Shown piece after piece: positions 1-8,329 of a stretch of 21,696 nucleotides of DNA. Under the pieces are notes generated by a model, which worked only from the letters and a program-made list of their open reading frames with translations, searched no databases and had not been told where the DNA came from. Source of the DNA: Candidatus Kapaibacterium sp. (GTDB lineage: Bacteria; Bacteroidota; Ignavibacteria; Kapaibacteriales; UBA2268); contig JAQIDA010000097.1 of the NCBI GenBank assembly GCA_027858275.1, forward strand, positions 1 through 21,696, written 5' to 3'. The position numbers were made by a program, and so were the translations under genes. Numbering within the stretch: position 1 is the first letter of the stretch; each line of letters begins with the position of its first letter.

Positions 1-1485
1 CGTCCCGATGAAAACAACGCGAACAACACAGCATCAACTATTGCAAGATTCTATGTGAAGAGATCACTCGAAATGAATCTGATGGTTTCTGCAGAAAACA
101 CAGATACAGACATTTATAACGTATCGATGGATCCGGGCAATGAGGTTGAAGCAGGTAAATTGAACTTTGACAGATTAGCATACGGATTCTCAAGACTCGC
201 ATGGTTCACAAATATCGACAATGACATAATGTATGACGACGACGATATGACAGACAGCATAAAGATTGACGTTTTCAATCGTAACAGCTGGGAACCGAAG
301 AGCGTAGATTACACTAACTACAAATTGTTGTTCTGGTCAGACGGAAACGACAAAAAGTTAACAAGATACGAAAAATGGAACATGGAAGATTATCTTGCAG
401 AAGGCGTTATCGGCAACAAGAAAAACTTGGTTGTCAGCAGCCAGGAAATCGTTCCTGCAAACTCCTTCAAAATCGTTAACTCAGTTCCGGTTGAAGACCA
501 GACATTCGTAAACAACGTATTACGTTGTATGTACAACGACGAACTGACACCTTGGGCTACAGGCACAGACGGTCATTCATTACTTGGTGAAGACTTTGAT
601 CGCGATCAGATCAGAGAAATCGAAAAAACACCTGTATTGAGATATGACTGGAACACAGACGGTAATTCAAACAACACGATCAGTGATGATCCGATGCCGA
701 TGTGCTCATTGATGGATCCTTATACAACAGGACCGGGCTTAGCACGCAGAGCATACACAGCCATCAACAATGACGGTCAGAGAACAGAATTCGACAGCAC
801 AATGGGTGTTTCAACAGTAATTTTGGAACAGAACCTTGTAGTCTTAGGAGTTGATTGGAGACATTGGAAAGATATCGAATCAATCATAAGAGCAGCAGTC
901 GATTACATTGACAAAAACGACGGATTCGCAATACCTGTAGAATTGCTTTCATTCGACGCGCAGGCAGTCGCAAATAAAGTTCAGATTAGCTGGTCGACAG
1001 CATCTGAAATTAATTCAGACCGCTTTGACGTTGAAAGAGCTGAAATGCTGAATGGAATGAAAACATCATTCGAAACAATCGCTACAGTATCAGCAGCAGG
1101 CAAAAGCACAGAAACAATCAACTACGATCCTGTATTTGACGCAGACGTTACTCTCGGTAACAGCTACATCTATCGCTTAGCGATGGTTGACGCAGACGGC
1201 GTAACAGATTACAGTCTCGAAGTACTTGTAGATCTCGGAACAGCTTTGGTATTGGATAAACCGACACCAAGCCCCGCATCAAGCCAAGTAACGTTCAATA
1301 CAAACGCTGACGCTAACGCATCAGTAACTGTGTTCAACTCTAACGGCAAAACATTTGTTCCTGAATACACAATCGTATCAGGTCAGATAGTAGTAGATCT
1401 TAATAACATGGCAAGCGGTATTTATACAATCGTTGTTAAAACTAACAATGAAATGACTACTCGCAAGTTCACTGTTGTTAAATAA
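1..1485 (+). CDS. T9SS-sorted secreted protein, 3' part (5' end outside window)
   Basis: The frame is open from base 1 (RPDENNANN...) to the TAA at 1485, so this is the last 494 codons of a longer gene; the GTG at 55 is internal and not a real start. The bulk is Asp/Asn-rich extracellular-type sequence that I cannot assign. About residues 320-415 (from PVELLSFDAQAV, through ISWSTASEINSDRFDVER, to a YRLAMVDADG strand) look like the fibronectin-III-like domain that usually precedes a T9SS tail. The last ~75 residues (PTPSPASSQVTF, SVTVFNSNGK, ASGIYTIVV, ending RKFTVVK) match a type-A T9SS C-terminal sorting domain. Expected fate: export by Sec, then outer-membrane passage and surface attachment or release through the Por secretion machinery. 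Function of the cargo is unknown. A strong terminator follows directly. Confidence 0.85.
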   Translation, partial: RPDENNANNTASTIARFYVKRSLEMNLMVSAENTDTDIYNVSMDPGNEVEAGKLNFDRLAYGFSRLAWFTNIDNDIMYDDDDMTDSIKIDVFNRNSWEPKSVDYTNYKLLFWSDGNDKKLTRYEKWNMEDYLAEGVIGNKKNLVVSSQEIVPANSFKIVNSVPVEDQTFVNNVLRCMYNDELTPWATGTDGHSLLGEDFDRDQIREIEKTPVLRYDWNTDGNSNNTISDDPMPMCSLMDPYTTGPGLARRAYTAINNDGQRTEFDSTMGVSTVILEQNLVVLGVDWRHWKDIESIIRAAVDYIDKNDGFAIPVELLSFDAQAVANKVQISWSTASEINSDRFDVERAEMLNGMKTSFETIATVSAAGKSTETINYDPVFDADVTLGNSYIYRLAMVDADGVTDYSLEVLVDLGTALVLDKPTPSPASSQVTFNTNADANASVTVFNSNGKTFVPEYTIVSGQIVVDLNNMASGIYTIVVKTNNEMTTRKFTVVK

Positions 1486-1515
1486 GATCATTAAAGATTG
1501 ATTTAGTTCAATCCT

Positions 1516-1554
1516 AAGCCGCTTCGGTTCTCAAACCGAAGCGGCTTTTTTTTT
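1516..1554 (+). terminator. Rho-independent terminator after the T9SS cargo gene
   Basis: A perfect 14-bp stem (1516-1529 with 1534-1547), a 4-nt CTCA loop and a run of nine T begin about 30 nt after the stop codon at 1485. It ends transcription of the first gene. Confidence 0.93.
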
Positions 1555-1956
1555 GACTGTGAGCAAGAAGCGAAATAAACCCATATTAGTGTAGATAAAC
1601 GAAAAAAATATTGATTTTGTGACAGATACATATTAAAAAATTATACTCGCAAATTCAGATATAATTTGTAGCTTATCCCGTGATAAAAGAATCTGCGTTT
1701 CAGTCGTAGATTTCAAAGGAATATGAAACTATAAGTGTTGGCATAGCAGCTCAATATTTATACTGCGAGATAAAACAATCATTGATAAATCAATGATTCA
1801 GACAGCTTTGGAAACCATTGTCGACATAAAACGGTATAGATTTTACATAAGATAACAACATCATTTATGATACAGAAAACAAAATGGGATTGTTTAGAAT
1901 TATTCCATAATGTAAGTTGGCTTTGCAGTTACTTACGAACTTAGACACAAAAGGAA
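1555..1956. other. AT-rich intergenic region upstream of adk
   Basis: About 400 bases with no convincing gene in any frame; stop codons are frequent in all frames I read. It contains one perfect 10-bp inverted repeat (1777-1786 and 1789-1798, 2-nt spacer) that could be an operator or a small hairpin. The promoter of adk must lie here, but I could not identify a convincing -10/-35 pair. Confidence 0.6.
1777..1798. promoter_or_regulatory. Perfect 10-bp inverted repeat upstream of adk
   Basis: AATCATTGAT (1777-1786) is followed after AA by its exact reverse complement ATCAATGATT (1789-1798). It sits about 165 nt before the adk start. The symmetry is directly seen; a role as operator is only a guess. 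Confidence 0.35.
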
Positions 1957-1962
1957 TTGACT

Positions 1963-2610
1963 ATGAATTTAATCTTTCTGGGACCTCCCGGAGCCGGCAA
2001 AGGCACTCAAGCAAAAAATATATGCAATGATTACGGTGTCGTTCAATTATCAACCGGCGACATATTGCGCGCAAACAAGAAAGAAGGAACGCCACTCGGC
2101 AAGACAGCTCAGGAATACATGGACCGAGGAGATTTGGTGCCGGATGATCTTATAATCAAGATGATTCGGGAAGAAATGAAAAAGCCTTCTTGTAGCAACG
2201 GTTGTCTCTTGGACGGCTTCCCTCGAACCGTTGTTCAAGCTCGTGCTTTGGAAATCTTACTCGGCGAGATGGGCAAAAAATTGGACAGTGTTTTAGTCCT
2301 TGATGTCCCCGACGAGGAATTGGTCAGAAGATTGAGCGCCAGACTAACCTGTAAGTCATGCGGAAGATCGTATAATAATATATTCAACCCTCCAAAAGTT
2401 GAAGGTGTCTGTGATGATGACGGTGCAGAGCTCTACCAAAGAGAAGATGATTCAGAGAAGTCAATTCGCAACAGATTAGAAATATATAAGAAAATGACAT
2501 CGCCTCTTATTGACTTCTACAGCAATCAAGATTTATGTGACGAAATTAGCGGGAGCGGTCAAATTAATGAGATTTATTCGGGGATAAAAAACTTGCTGGA
2601 TAAATATTAA
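1963..2610 (+). CDS. adk: Adenylate kinase (zinc LID type)
   Basis: Cytosolic enzyme interconverting ATP + AMP and 2 ADP. With the ATG at 1963 it is 215 aa, the normal length of long-form Adk. The P-loop GPPGAGKGT is at 7-15, the AMP-site STGDILR at 30-36, DGFPRT at 84-89, and the LID carries a Cys-Cys-Cys-Asp zinc site (C130, C133, C150, D153), as in Gram-positive Adk. A second conserved stretch, YQREDD, follows in the LID. I chose ATG 1963 over the in-frame TTG at 1957 because AAGGA at 1951-1955 lies 7 nt upstream and the protein then begins exactly MNLIFLGPPG, as in the family. A terminator follows, so it appears to be monocistronic. Confidence 0.97.
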   Translation: MNLIFLGPPGAGKGTQAKNICNDYGVVQLSTGDILRANKKEGTPLGKTAQEYMDRGDLVPDDLIIKMIREEMKKPSCSNGCLLDGFPRTVVQARALEILLGEMGKKLDSVLVLDVPDEELVRRLSARLTCKSCGRSYNNIFNPPKVEGVCDDDGAELYQREDDSEKSIRNRLEIYKKMTSPLIDFYSNQDLCDEISGSGQINEIYSGIKNLLDKY

Positions 2611-2644
2611 TTTTCGTCAAATTGAAATTTTTGCAAAACTTGAG

Positions 2645-2688
2645 AAAAAATGAGTACGAATTTGATTATTCGTGCTCATTTTGTTATT
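2645..2688 (+). terminator. Rho-independent terminator after adk
   Basis: A 12-bp stem (2650-2661 with 2668-2679, one G-T pair), a 6-nt loop, an A-run before it and a T-rich tract after it, about 35 nt downstream of the adk stop. Confidence 0.85.
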
Positions 2689-2729
2689 ATGGGTAATTGA
2701 ATACGTTTTTTCAAACGGAGTCGAAATTA

Positions 2730-3692
2730 ATGTCTGAAAAAGAAGAGCTTGCAAAAAGGATTGAAGAACTCTGCGGGTGGAAAATAAATCGCTTCAGAAT
2801 GAAGATCGTTACAGATTTGTCTGACTGGATGAATATATTCAGGTCTGACGTCATTCGTATCGGCGGCAAGGATTATGTTGTCAGAGGGAATATAAATGAA
2901 CCTCGTTTCGGCATAGATGACCAACCCAAATATTGGGTATTTAGTGCCGTGGACTTAGAGAACGGTGACGAAAAGATAATCAAAACTGTTTTTATAGAGA
3001 CTTTTAATGCCCATATCGGCATCTTCAAAATCAAGTGCTACAGAGCTCCGGAAAAAGAAGGCGGAGTGCTTGATTTGGTGCGTGATGATAAAAGATTTAT
3101 GCAGGGGCATCAGTATAATGATGAAAAAGGAAACAATGTTCGGGTGATTGATTTTATCCGCGGCAAATCTTTTTTTCATACACTGCCGAAAATTGAGAAG
3201 CCTCACAAACAGTATTTTGAAGAAGATCTGCCGGGAATATTAACGAAACTGTCCGGTTCCTTCAGAGCGATCAAACATTTGCACGACAATGGATTCTGTC
3301 ACGGCGATATTCGTAATGATCATATAATAGTTGAAGCTGACACGGGAGAATACCGTTGGATTGATTTTGATTTGAAACAAGATGTAAGCGATTTTGATAT
3401 TTGGAGTCTCGGAAATATTATTTCCTATGCTGTCGGTCACGGTTTAAAAACTTTCCGAGCAATTATTAAGTCTGATGATTTTTCCGATGATGTAAAAAAA
3501 AGTCTGTCAGCTGCAGACGGCTCTGCTTTTTACAATTACAGACTTATGAACTTTTCAAAAATTTATCCCTATATACCTCAGCGATTGTCTTTGATTTTGA
3601 GACATTTCACTTCCGATCCGATAGGGTTTTATGAAAGTATTGATGAGTTTTGTGATAGTTACGACGAGATGCTGCATCAGGAATTTTTGTAA
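2730..3692 (+). CDS. Atypical protein-kinase-fold protein
   Basis: 320 aa from the ATG at 2730, preceded by GGAG at 2717-2720 (9 nt); a TTG at 2697 would add 11 residues but has no binding site. The catalytic-loop-like HGDIRNDH at 191-198 (Asp193) is followed by an IDFD element (211-214) where a kinase has DFG, and a Lys in EKIIKTVF in the N-lobe could be the ATP-binding lysine. HxDxxxxH followed by a DFD-type metal motif is seen in kinase-like phosphotransferases and atypical Ser/Thr kinases of bacteria. No membrane segment is visible, so the protein is probably cytosolic. Substrate unknown. Whether it is an active kinase, a small-molecule phosphotransferase or a pseudokinase cannot be decided from sequence alone. 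It stands alone between adk and a convergent acetyltransferase gene. Confidence 0.75.
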   Translation: MSEKEELAKRIEELCGWKINRFRMKIVTDLSDWMNIFRSDVIRIGGKDYVVRGNINEPRFGIDDQPKYWVFSAVDLENGDEKIIKTVFIETFNAHIGIFKIKCYRAPEKEGGVLDLVRDDKRFMQGHQYNDEKGNNVRVIDFIRGKSFFHTLPKIEKPHKQYFEEDLPGILTKLSGSFRAIKHLHDNGFCHGDIRNDHIIVEADTGEYRWIDFDLKQDVSDFDIWSLGNIISYAVGHGLKTFRAIIKSDDFSDDVKKSLSAADGSAFYNYRLMNFSKIYPYIPQRLSLILRHFTSDPIGFYESIDEFCDSYDEMLHQEFL

Positions 3693-3696
3693 ACCT

Positions 3697-3713
3697 GGAT
3701 TGCCAAACAATCC
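3697..3713. terminator. Weak hairpin between convergent genes
   Basis: GGATTG (3697-3702) pairs with CAATCC (3708-3713) over a 5-nt loop, a few bases after the kinase-like gene's stop and before a loosely T-rich stretch. It is the only candidate terminator in this 65-bp convergent spacer and it is weak. Confidence 0.3.
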
Positions 3714-3757
3714 TGATATTTTTATCCTGTCCCTAAGTTTTAGACCGGCGGAATATA

Positions 3758-4885
3758 TTATAAAGCTTTATCGTACAAACGGTAAGTCTTGTATTTTTTT
3801 CCGTTCATAGTAACTGTCAGGGCGCGATTCATCATAAGGTTGTCCTCAAGGATCCACGAAGCTTCACCGAACTTTATGCCGCGTTTTGATCCTCTTTCGA
3901 AGAATTCATAGTATAAAGCAGCATCTGCTCCGGTCGAACGATATTCCGGAAGCACTCCGAGAACGATAATGCGCAAGGTGTCGATTTTTTTCTTCTTGGT
4001 CATCAGATGCCATAAACCGCCGAGCGTCGAGCCGCTTCTGTTCTTTATGAAGCATTGATTTATATCAGGAAGACCCAGTACAAAACCTGCCGGCTTACCT
4101 TTTATCTCTACAATAAGAGTGAAATTGGGATCTGCTACCATTTTCATATCTTTCGCGAGATGCTCAAACTCAGCGTCTGTCATTTTCACAAATCCCCAAT
4201 TATCTTCCCATGCTTTATTATACAGCCCCTTCATAATGCCGACATCTTTTTTAAATGCAGCTTTATTCTTAAAATTCATTTTACGAATTTTTATATGATA
4301 TCTTTTACGAATAATTGATTGCATTCGGCGCATTTTATCAGTCAGGAAACTGTGCATTTCAAGTAAGTATGCGTAGAGATCTTTGGCTTTGGCAAAACCG
4401 GCGTTTTCTATAAGCTCGGCATAATATTCGGGGTTGTAGGTCATCAGGGTTACCGCCGGCATATTATATCCTTCAATAAGCAATCCCGTCTCATCATTTA
4501 ACGAAGGATTAACAGGACCTCTTGAAGTATCCATCCCTCGAGATTTCAGCCAATCATTAGCGGTATTGAACAGCAGATCAGCAACATTTTGGTCATTCAC
4601 ACATTCAAAAAAACCGAAAAAACCAACTTTGTCATTATGTGTTTTATTATGATTGTCATTAATAATCGCGGCAATTCTGCCGACTATCTCACCATTGTCT
4701 TCGGCGAGGAACAGTTGCATTTGCGAATGTTGATAGAAAGGATTTGTTTTTTTGTTCAGTAAGTTCATCCGATCCATTTTCATCGGCGGCACCCAATTAG
4801 GATCATTCTTATAGAAATTCCACTGACATTTAACAAATTTTACAACATCCGATTTGGCCTCAATTGCTCTGATAGTTAAATTCAT
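3758..4885 (-). CDS. GNAT-fold N-acetyltransferase-like protein
   Basis: 375 aa, ATG at 4885 with AGGT 5-6 nt upstream. The C-terminal part carries a GNAT acetyl-CoA-binding motif: a hydrophobic strand IVLGVLPEYRSTGA (about 307-320) in which the R-S-T-G-A loop replaces the usual R-x-x-G-x-G/A, then an amphipathic helix and a conserved GEASWILEDNLMMN stretch. The N-terminal half has RGPVNPSLNDETG (122-134), a signature of a large uncharacterised two-lobed GNAT-like family that is common in Bacteroidetes-type genomes and often annotated only as 'hypothetical' or 'N-acetyltransferase'. The substrate is unknown and I see no operon partner: it faces the kinase-like gene and diverges from lnt. Confidence 0.75.
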   Translation of the reverse strand: MNLTIRAIEAKSDVVKFVKCQWNFYKNDPNWVPPMKMDRMNLLNKKTNPFYQHSQMQLFLAEDNGEIVGRIAAIINDNHNKTHNDKVGFFGFFECVNDQNVADLLFNTANDWLKSRGMDTSRGPVNPSLNDETGLLIEGYNMPAVTLMTYNPEYYAELIENAGFAKAKDLYAYLLEMHSFLTDKMRRMQSIIRKRYHIKIRKMNFKNKAAFKKDVGIMKGLYNKAWEDNWGFVKMTDAEFEHLAKDMKMVADPNFTLIVEIKGKPAGFVLGLPDINQCFIKNRSGSTLGGLWHLMTKKKKIDTLRIIVLGVLPEYRSTGADAALYYEFFERGSKRGIKFGEASWILEDNLMMNRALTVTMNGKKYKTYRLYDKAL

Positions 4886-4981
4886 AATACCTGTTTGCCT
4901 ATTGATAAAAACACATTATTTGACCGTCACGTAATTTAAGAAAATTCAGTTGTTTTTACAATCATTTCTTTTAATAGGACA

Positions 4982-5131
4982 GAGAAGATTTGAACAGGAT
5001 AAAAGGGATAAAGAGGCTCGATCATGATTAAGAGAATGGTCCGGCTTTTGATTTTAGAAACGAAAAAGCCATTTATGAAATTCTTAATCCTCTTAATCGC
5101 TTTAATCCGTAAAATCCTGTTCAATCTTGCT
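4982..5131. repeat. Palindromic dispersed repeat, copy A (upstream of lnt)
   Basis: The outer arms TTGAACAGGAT (4990-5000) and its exact reverse complement (5114-5124) enclose a second inner stem (GGCTTTT 5043-5049 with AAAAGCC 5064-5070). The right arm (5081-5127) is built of short GGAT/GATTAA-type units and is nearly identical to the right arm of copy B (6938-6986). There is no coding potential. The spacer from 4886 to 5223 holds nothing else except the promoters of the two divergent genes and a short GC palindrome. Confidence 0.8.
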
Positions 5132-5176
5132 CTTCTTCACAACTTAATAAGCTCTCGTTCGTTTCTGTCGGGGATT

Positions 5177-5188
5177 CCCGCCGGCGGG
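5177..5188. repeat. 12-bp GC palindrome before lnt
   Basis: CCCGCCGGCGGG is a perfect palindrome in an otherwise AT-rich spacer, about 35 nt before the lnt start. It may be part of a short dispersed element or a regulatory site; only the symmetry is certain. Confidence 0.35.
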
Positions 5189-5223
5189 TGCTGTTCATTA
5201 TAATCTTATGAAAATTAAAAAAA

Positions 5224-6888
5224 ATGACTTTAAAAAAATCGCTTCTGTTTGCATTTTTCTCGGGCTTGCTGATCACACTCGCATTTCCTCCGATGACCGG
5301 AAATCTGTTGATCTTTGTGGGCTTTGTCCCTCTCTTGTTCGCGCTTGAAGAACGAAATTATCATAAGCCGTTTTGGACAATGTTTATTGCGATGTGTGTG
5401 TTCCATTACGGAGCGAACTGGTGGATAAGCAGCTGGCAAGAAAATACAGATCCTTATCTGTTTATTTCAGGCTTTGCGGTAGGATTTGGCAACCCGATGA
5501 TGTTATTAATCCCGATGTATATTTTTGTCATGTTGCGAAAAAGAATCGGCAGAGATAAGAGCTGGGCGTTGTTCCCGTTCATTTGGACTGCTTATGAATG
5601 GTTTCACGGACTGGGAGATTTTTCTTATCCTTGGTTGACCATAGGAAACACTCAGATTTTCAATACATATTGGGCACAAGCAGCGGACATTTTCGGTTCA
5701 TGGGGCTTGAGTTTTATGATTATCAGCGTCAATGTCCTTGTCCTGAAGCTGATATACATAATGAAAGAAAAAAATTCTGAAGTCAAAGGTTGGAAAGCTT
5801 CTCTTAGATTGCCAAAAGTAAAAAGATACGCTTTAGGGATCATTCTTTTATTCCTTCTCCCAAACATCTACGGTTTGATAAAAGTTTCGCAGTTCGATCA
5901 TTATGACTTGCTGAAAGAAAACAAATCAATCCGTGTCGCGGTTGTTCAGCCGAATATTGACCCTTGGAATAAATGGGCGAAGATGAGCGCCGGTGATCAA
6001 ATAAACTTGCATCAGCATTTATATGATTCATTAACCGCTGCGGTAGGCCATATTGATCTTGCGATTTGGAGTGAAACGTCTATAGGCTATATCGATGAGA
6101 GATTCAATACTCTACATAATATGTATCCGCTGATCGACAACATCAATAAAAATGAATCTTCTCTGCTTGCCGGTTTTGTCGATATTCATCGTTATAAAAA
6201 GGCCGAAGACATACCTCGTACAGCTCGTTATGTGCCGGGTGATTCCTCTCAAAGATATGATAATTTTAACTCCGCTTTACTTGTTAATCCGGATATATAC
6301 GAGCGCGGCAGCCCGCAACTTCATCATAAATCACGATTGACACCATTTGCCGAACGTCTGCCTTTTGCGGATTATCTCATATTTGCAAAAGAGTGGTTCG
6401 AGTGGGGAGTAGGTATTTCCGGTTGGCAAAAAGGAAAAGTTCAGCAGCCGCTGATGATTCGCCGCGCAAACGATTCCGTTTTGATCGGCCCTGTTATTTG
6501 TATCGAATCTATTTATTCTGATTGCGTGAGTGAATTCGTGCGCAACGGAGCGGAAGTTCTGACAGTCATCACCAACGACGCATGGTACAACTACACAACA
6601 GGACCCGAACAGCATTATTACATTGCGGCGATTCGCGCTATTGAGTCCGGCAGATATATTGCAAGGTGCGCTAATTCCGGAGTCTCCGGATTTCTCAGCC
6701 CGACCGGGCAAACAATTTCTTCTCTGCCACAGTATGAACGCACTGCATTGGCGGAATTCATCCCGCTTCTCGATCATAAAACAATGTATGTTATCTGGGG
6801 CGATATTTTGCCGATATTCAGCGCTGTTTTAGTGATTTTCGCATTTGTTTTTGCGAAGAGATTAGGGAAGAAGAAGGAACAGGATTAA
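5224..6888 (+). CDS. lnt: Apolipoprotein N-acyltransferase
   Basis: 554-aa inner-membrane enzyme that transfers an acyl chain from phospholipid to the N-terminal cysteine of apolipoproteins, the last step of lipoprotein maturation. Several hydrophobic segments fill residues 1-220, a carbon-nitrogen hydrolase (nitrilase) domain follows from about 236 (VAVVQPNIDPWNKW), and a final membrane segment precedes the basic tail. The catalytic triad is readable as Glu284 (WSETS), Lys369 (HKSRLTPF) and Cys426 (VICIES); the TNDAWY and RAIESGRY motifs also fit. The start ATG at 5224 has no obvious Shine-Dalgarno sequence, only an A-rich leader, so the start is the least certain part. Its stop codon lies inside palindromic repeat copy B. 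Its substrate pool would include the lipoprotein encoded at 9632-10219. Confidence 0.95.
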   Translation: MTLKKSLLFAFFSGLLITLAFPPMTGNLLIFVGFVPLLFALEERNYHKPFWTMFIAMCVFHYGANWWISSWQENTDPYLFISGFAVGFGNPMMLLIPMYIFVMLRKRIGRDKSWALFPFIWTAYEWFHGLGDFSYPWLTIGNTQIFNTYWAQAADIFGSWGLSFMIISVNVLVLKLIYIMKEKNSEVKGWKASLRLPKVKRYALGIILLFLLPNIYGLIKVSQFDHYDLLKENKSIRVAVVQPNIDPWNKWAKMSAGDQINLHQHLYDSLTAAVGHIDLAIWSETSIGYIDERFNTLHNMYPLIDNINKNESSLLAGFVDIHRYKKAEDIPRTARYVPGDSSQRYDNFNSALLVNPDIYERGSPQLHHKSRLTPFAERLPFADYLIFAKEWFEWGVGISGWQKGKVQQPLMIRRANDSVLIGPVICIESIYSDCVSEFVRNGAEVLTVITNDAWYNYTTGPEQHYYIAAIRAIESGRYIARCANSGVSGFLSPTGQTISSLPQYERTALAEFIPLLDHKTMYVIWGDILPIFSAVLVIFAFVFAKRLGKKKEQD

Positions 6889-6986
6889 AAGGATAGACAG
6901 GATTAAGAAAACGATGATTAAGGTCTAAAAAATAAATTTCTTAATCCTCTTAATCCCGGCAATCCATAAAATCCTGTTCAAATCTT
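6872..6986. repeat. Palindromic dispersed repeat, copy B (between lnt and hutI)
   Basis: The outer arms GAACAGGATT (6877-6886) and AATCCTGTTC (6970-6979) are exact complements, and the inner arms GATTAAGAAA (6901-6910) and TTTCTTAATC (6937-6946) are too. The right arm is nearly identical to copy A. The lnt stop (6886-6888) and the hutI stop (6978-6980) both fall in the outer arms, so the element ends two convergent genes and may act as their shared terminator. Confidence 0.82.
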
Positions 6987-8225
6987 AATGCCTCCGATCC
7001 AAGTTTCCTCCACATGATTAATACCGAAATGATAGAACAGATCAGTATAAGACGAAACATTTGCAACGACGAAATCCGCCTGTTTTCCAACTTCTAAACT
7101 TCCGCGTTTGTCGGACAGACCTAATGCGTAGGCGCCGTTCAGAGTTGATGCGTTCAGGGCTTCTTCCGCAGTCATTTTCATGTTTATCACAGCAAGCGAC
7201 AAAACGAGCTGCATATTTTCTGTGAAACTCGACCCCGGATTACAATCTGTCGCAAGAGCCGCAATCGCTCCAGAATCAATAATTTTCCGAGCGGGAGCGT
7301 AAGGCATGCGTATGAAATATGCCGTTCCGGGCATCATAGTTGCCACGGTGCCGGCTTTTTTCATTGCTTCGATACTTGAGTCGGATACGAACAACAAATG
7401 GTCTGCTGACGCCGCACCGAGTTCCGCCGCCAGAGCAGAAGAATTTGTGTCTGCCAACTCGTCACAATGAACTCTCGGTTTCAATCCGTACTTTATGCCG
7501 GTCTCCAAAATTTTTCTGCCTTCATCAAGAGTATAATATCCCTTATCAATGAATACATCGCAGTACTCAGCAAGATCTTCCGCGGCCACTGCCGGAATCA
7601 TTTCATTGCAGACTATATCAACATATTTTGAGTGTTTGTTTTTATATTCCGGCGGGAAATCATGCGCGCCGAGGAATGTGGAAGATATGTGCAAGGGCAA
7701 CTCTTCCTTAAGCATTTTAATAGCTCTCAATTGATTGAGTTCGCTTTTAAGTGTCAGACCGTAGCCGCTTTTTATTTCTATTGAAGTCGTTCCGTGTTTC
7801 ATTGCGCTTAGTGCCAGTCCCCGACCCGTGTCAGCAAGCTCTTCGATCGAAGCGGCACGTGTACCTTTGACCGTTGTCAGAATGCCTCCGCCTTCAGCGG
7901 CGATCTCCTGATAACTGACACCGCGAAGTCTTCGAGCAAATTCACCCGAACGATTGCCGGCGAAAACAATATGAGTGTGAGAATCCACAAAACCCGGGAA
8001 AACCGTTTTGCCGGAAGCGTCAATGATTTCTTCAGGAGTATAGGAGGCTGACTTCATCATCTGTACAGCCTCATCGGCCGTTCCGACCCATTCAATCTGC
8101 TCGCCGAATAATATCGCGCCCTTATTTATCTCTCCGATATTCTGCATCTCTGCGCCGGTTTTATACAAGGCATGATCCGCCGAACAGGTTACAAGTGACT
8201 CTATATTTGTAATAAGTTTTGACAT
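6978..8225 (-). CDS. hutI: Imidazolonepropionase
   Basis: 415 aa, the usual length. It hydrolyses 4-imidazolone-5-propanoate to N-formimino-L-glutamate in histidine degradation; cytosolic amidohydrolase-superfamily metalloenzyme. Metal ligands are visible: H83 and H85 in DSHTHIVFAG, H253 in VHCDE, and D327 in ATDCNPGS, with H276 (ADHLL) also conserved. The substrate-site motif RLRGVSYQEIAAEGGGI is present. The start ATG at 8225 is backed by a full AGGAGG at 8237-8242 (11 nt). No other hut gene adjoins it; a formylglutamate amidohydrolase lies about 7 kb away. The GDP-mannose gene upstream is on the same strand, separated by a GC-rich repeat. Confidence 0.96.
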   Translation of the reverse strand: MSKLITNIESLVTCSADHALYKTGAEMQNIGEINKGAILFGEQIEWVGTADEAVQMMKSASYTPEEIIDASGKTVFPGFVDSHTHIVFAGNRSGEFARRLRGVSYQEIAAEGGGILTTVKGTRAASIEELADTGRGLALSAMKHGTTSIEIKSGYGLTLKSELNQLRAIKMLKEELPLHISSTFLGAHDFPPEYKNKHSKYVDIVCNEMIPAVAAEDLAEYCDVFIDKGYYTLDEGRKILETGIKYGLKPRVHCDELADTNSSALAAELGAASADHLLFVSDSSIEAMKKAGTVATMMPGTAYFIRMPYAPARKIIDSGAIAALATDCNPGSSFTENMQLVLSLAVINMKMTAEEALNASTLNGAYALGLSDKRGSLEVGKQADFVVANVSSYTDLFYHFGINHVEETWIGGIKI

Positions 8226-8256
8226 TATATATTGTTCCTCCTAAATATTTTTCTGA

Positions 8257-8305
8257 CTCCCCTCCTTTTCCAAGGAGGGGTGCCCAAAGGGCGGGGTGGT
8301 TCTTA
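8257..8305. repeat. GC-rich double-hairpin dispersed repeat
   Basis: CCCCTCCTT (8259-8267) pairs with AAGGAGGGG (8272-8280) over TTCC, followed directly by GCCC (8282-8285) with GGGC (8289-8292), then a GGGGTGGTT tail. This resembles a short repeat family scattered between genes in many bacterial genomes. Only one copy is in the window, so 'dispersed' is from memory of similar elements. It sits between the 3' end of the mannose gene and the hutI ribosome binding site and could terminate or attenuate transcription. Confidence 0.6.
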
Positions 8306-8329
8306 TCTTAGTAGTTATTCAAAAACTAA

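Noticed and set aside
55..57. GTG as start of the first gene
   Set aside because: The frame is open to base 1 and the upstream codons read like the same protein, so the gene begins outside the window.
1740..1956. Possible degraded gene before adk (a short frame around KTIIDKSMIQTALET)
   Set aside because: Stops in all frames within a few dozen codons and no family resemblance; treated as promoter region.
4982..5131. CRISPR array or insertion-sequence ends
   Set aside because: The repeated GGAT-type units are short, irregular and arranged as a palindrome without unique spacers, and there is no transposase or cas gene nearby.
6331..6777. 148-codon open frame on the minus strand inside lnt
   Set aside because: It overlaps the catalytic half of lnt, which has a full family match; the translation has no recognisable features. 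It is an antisense shadow.
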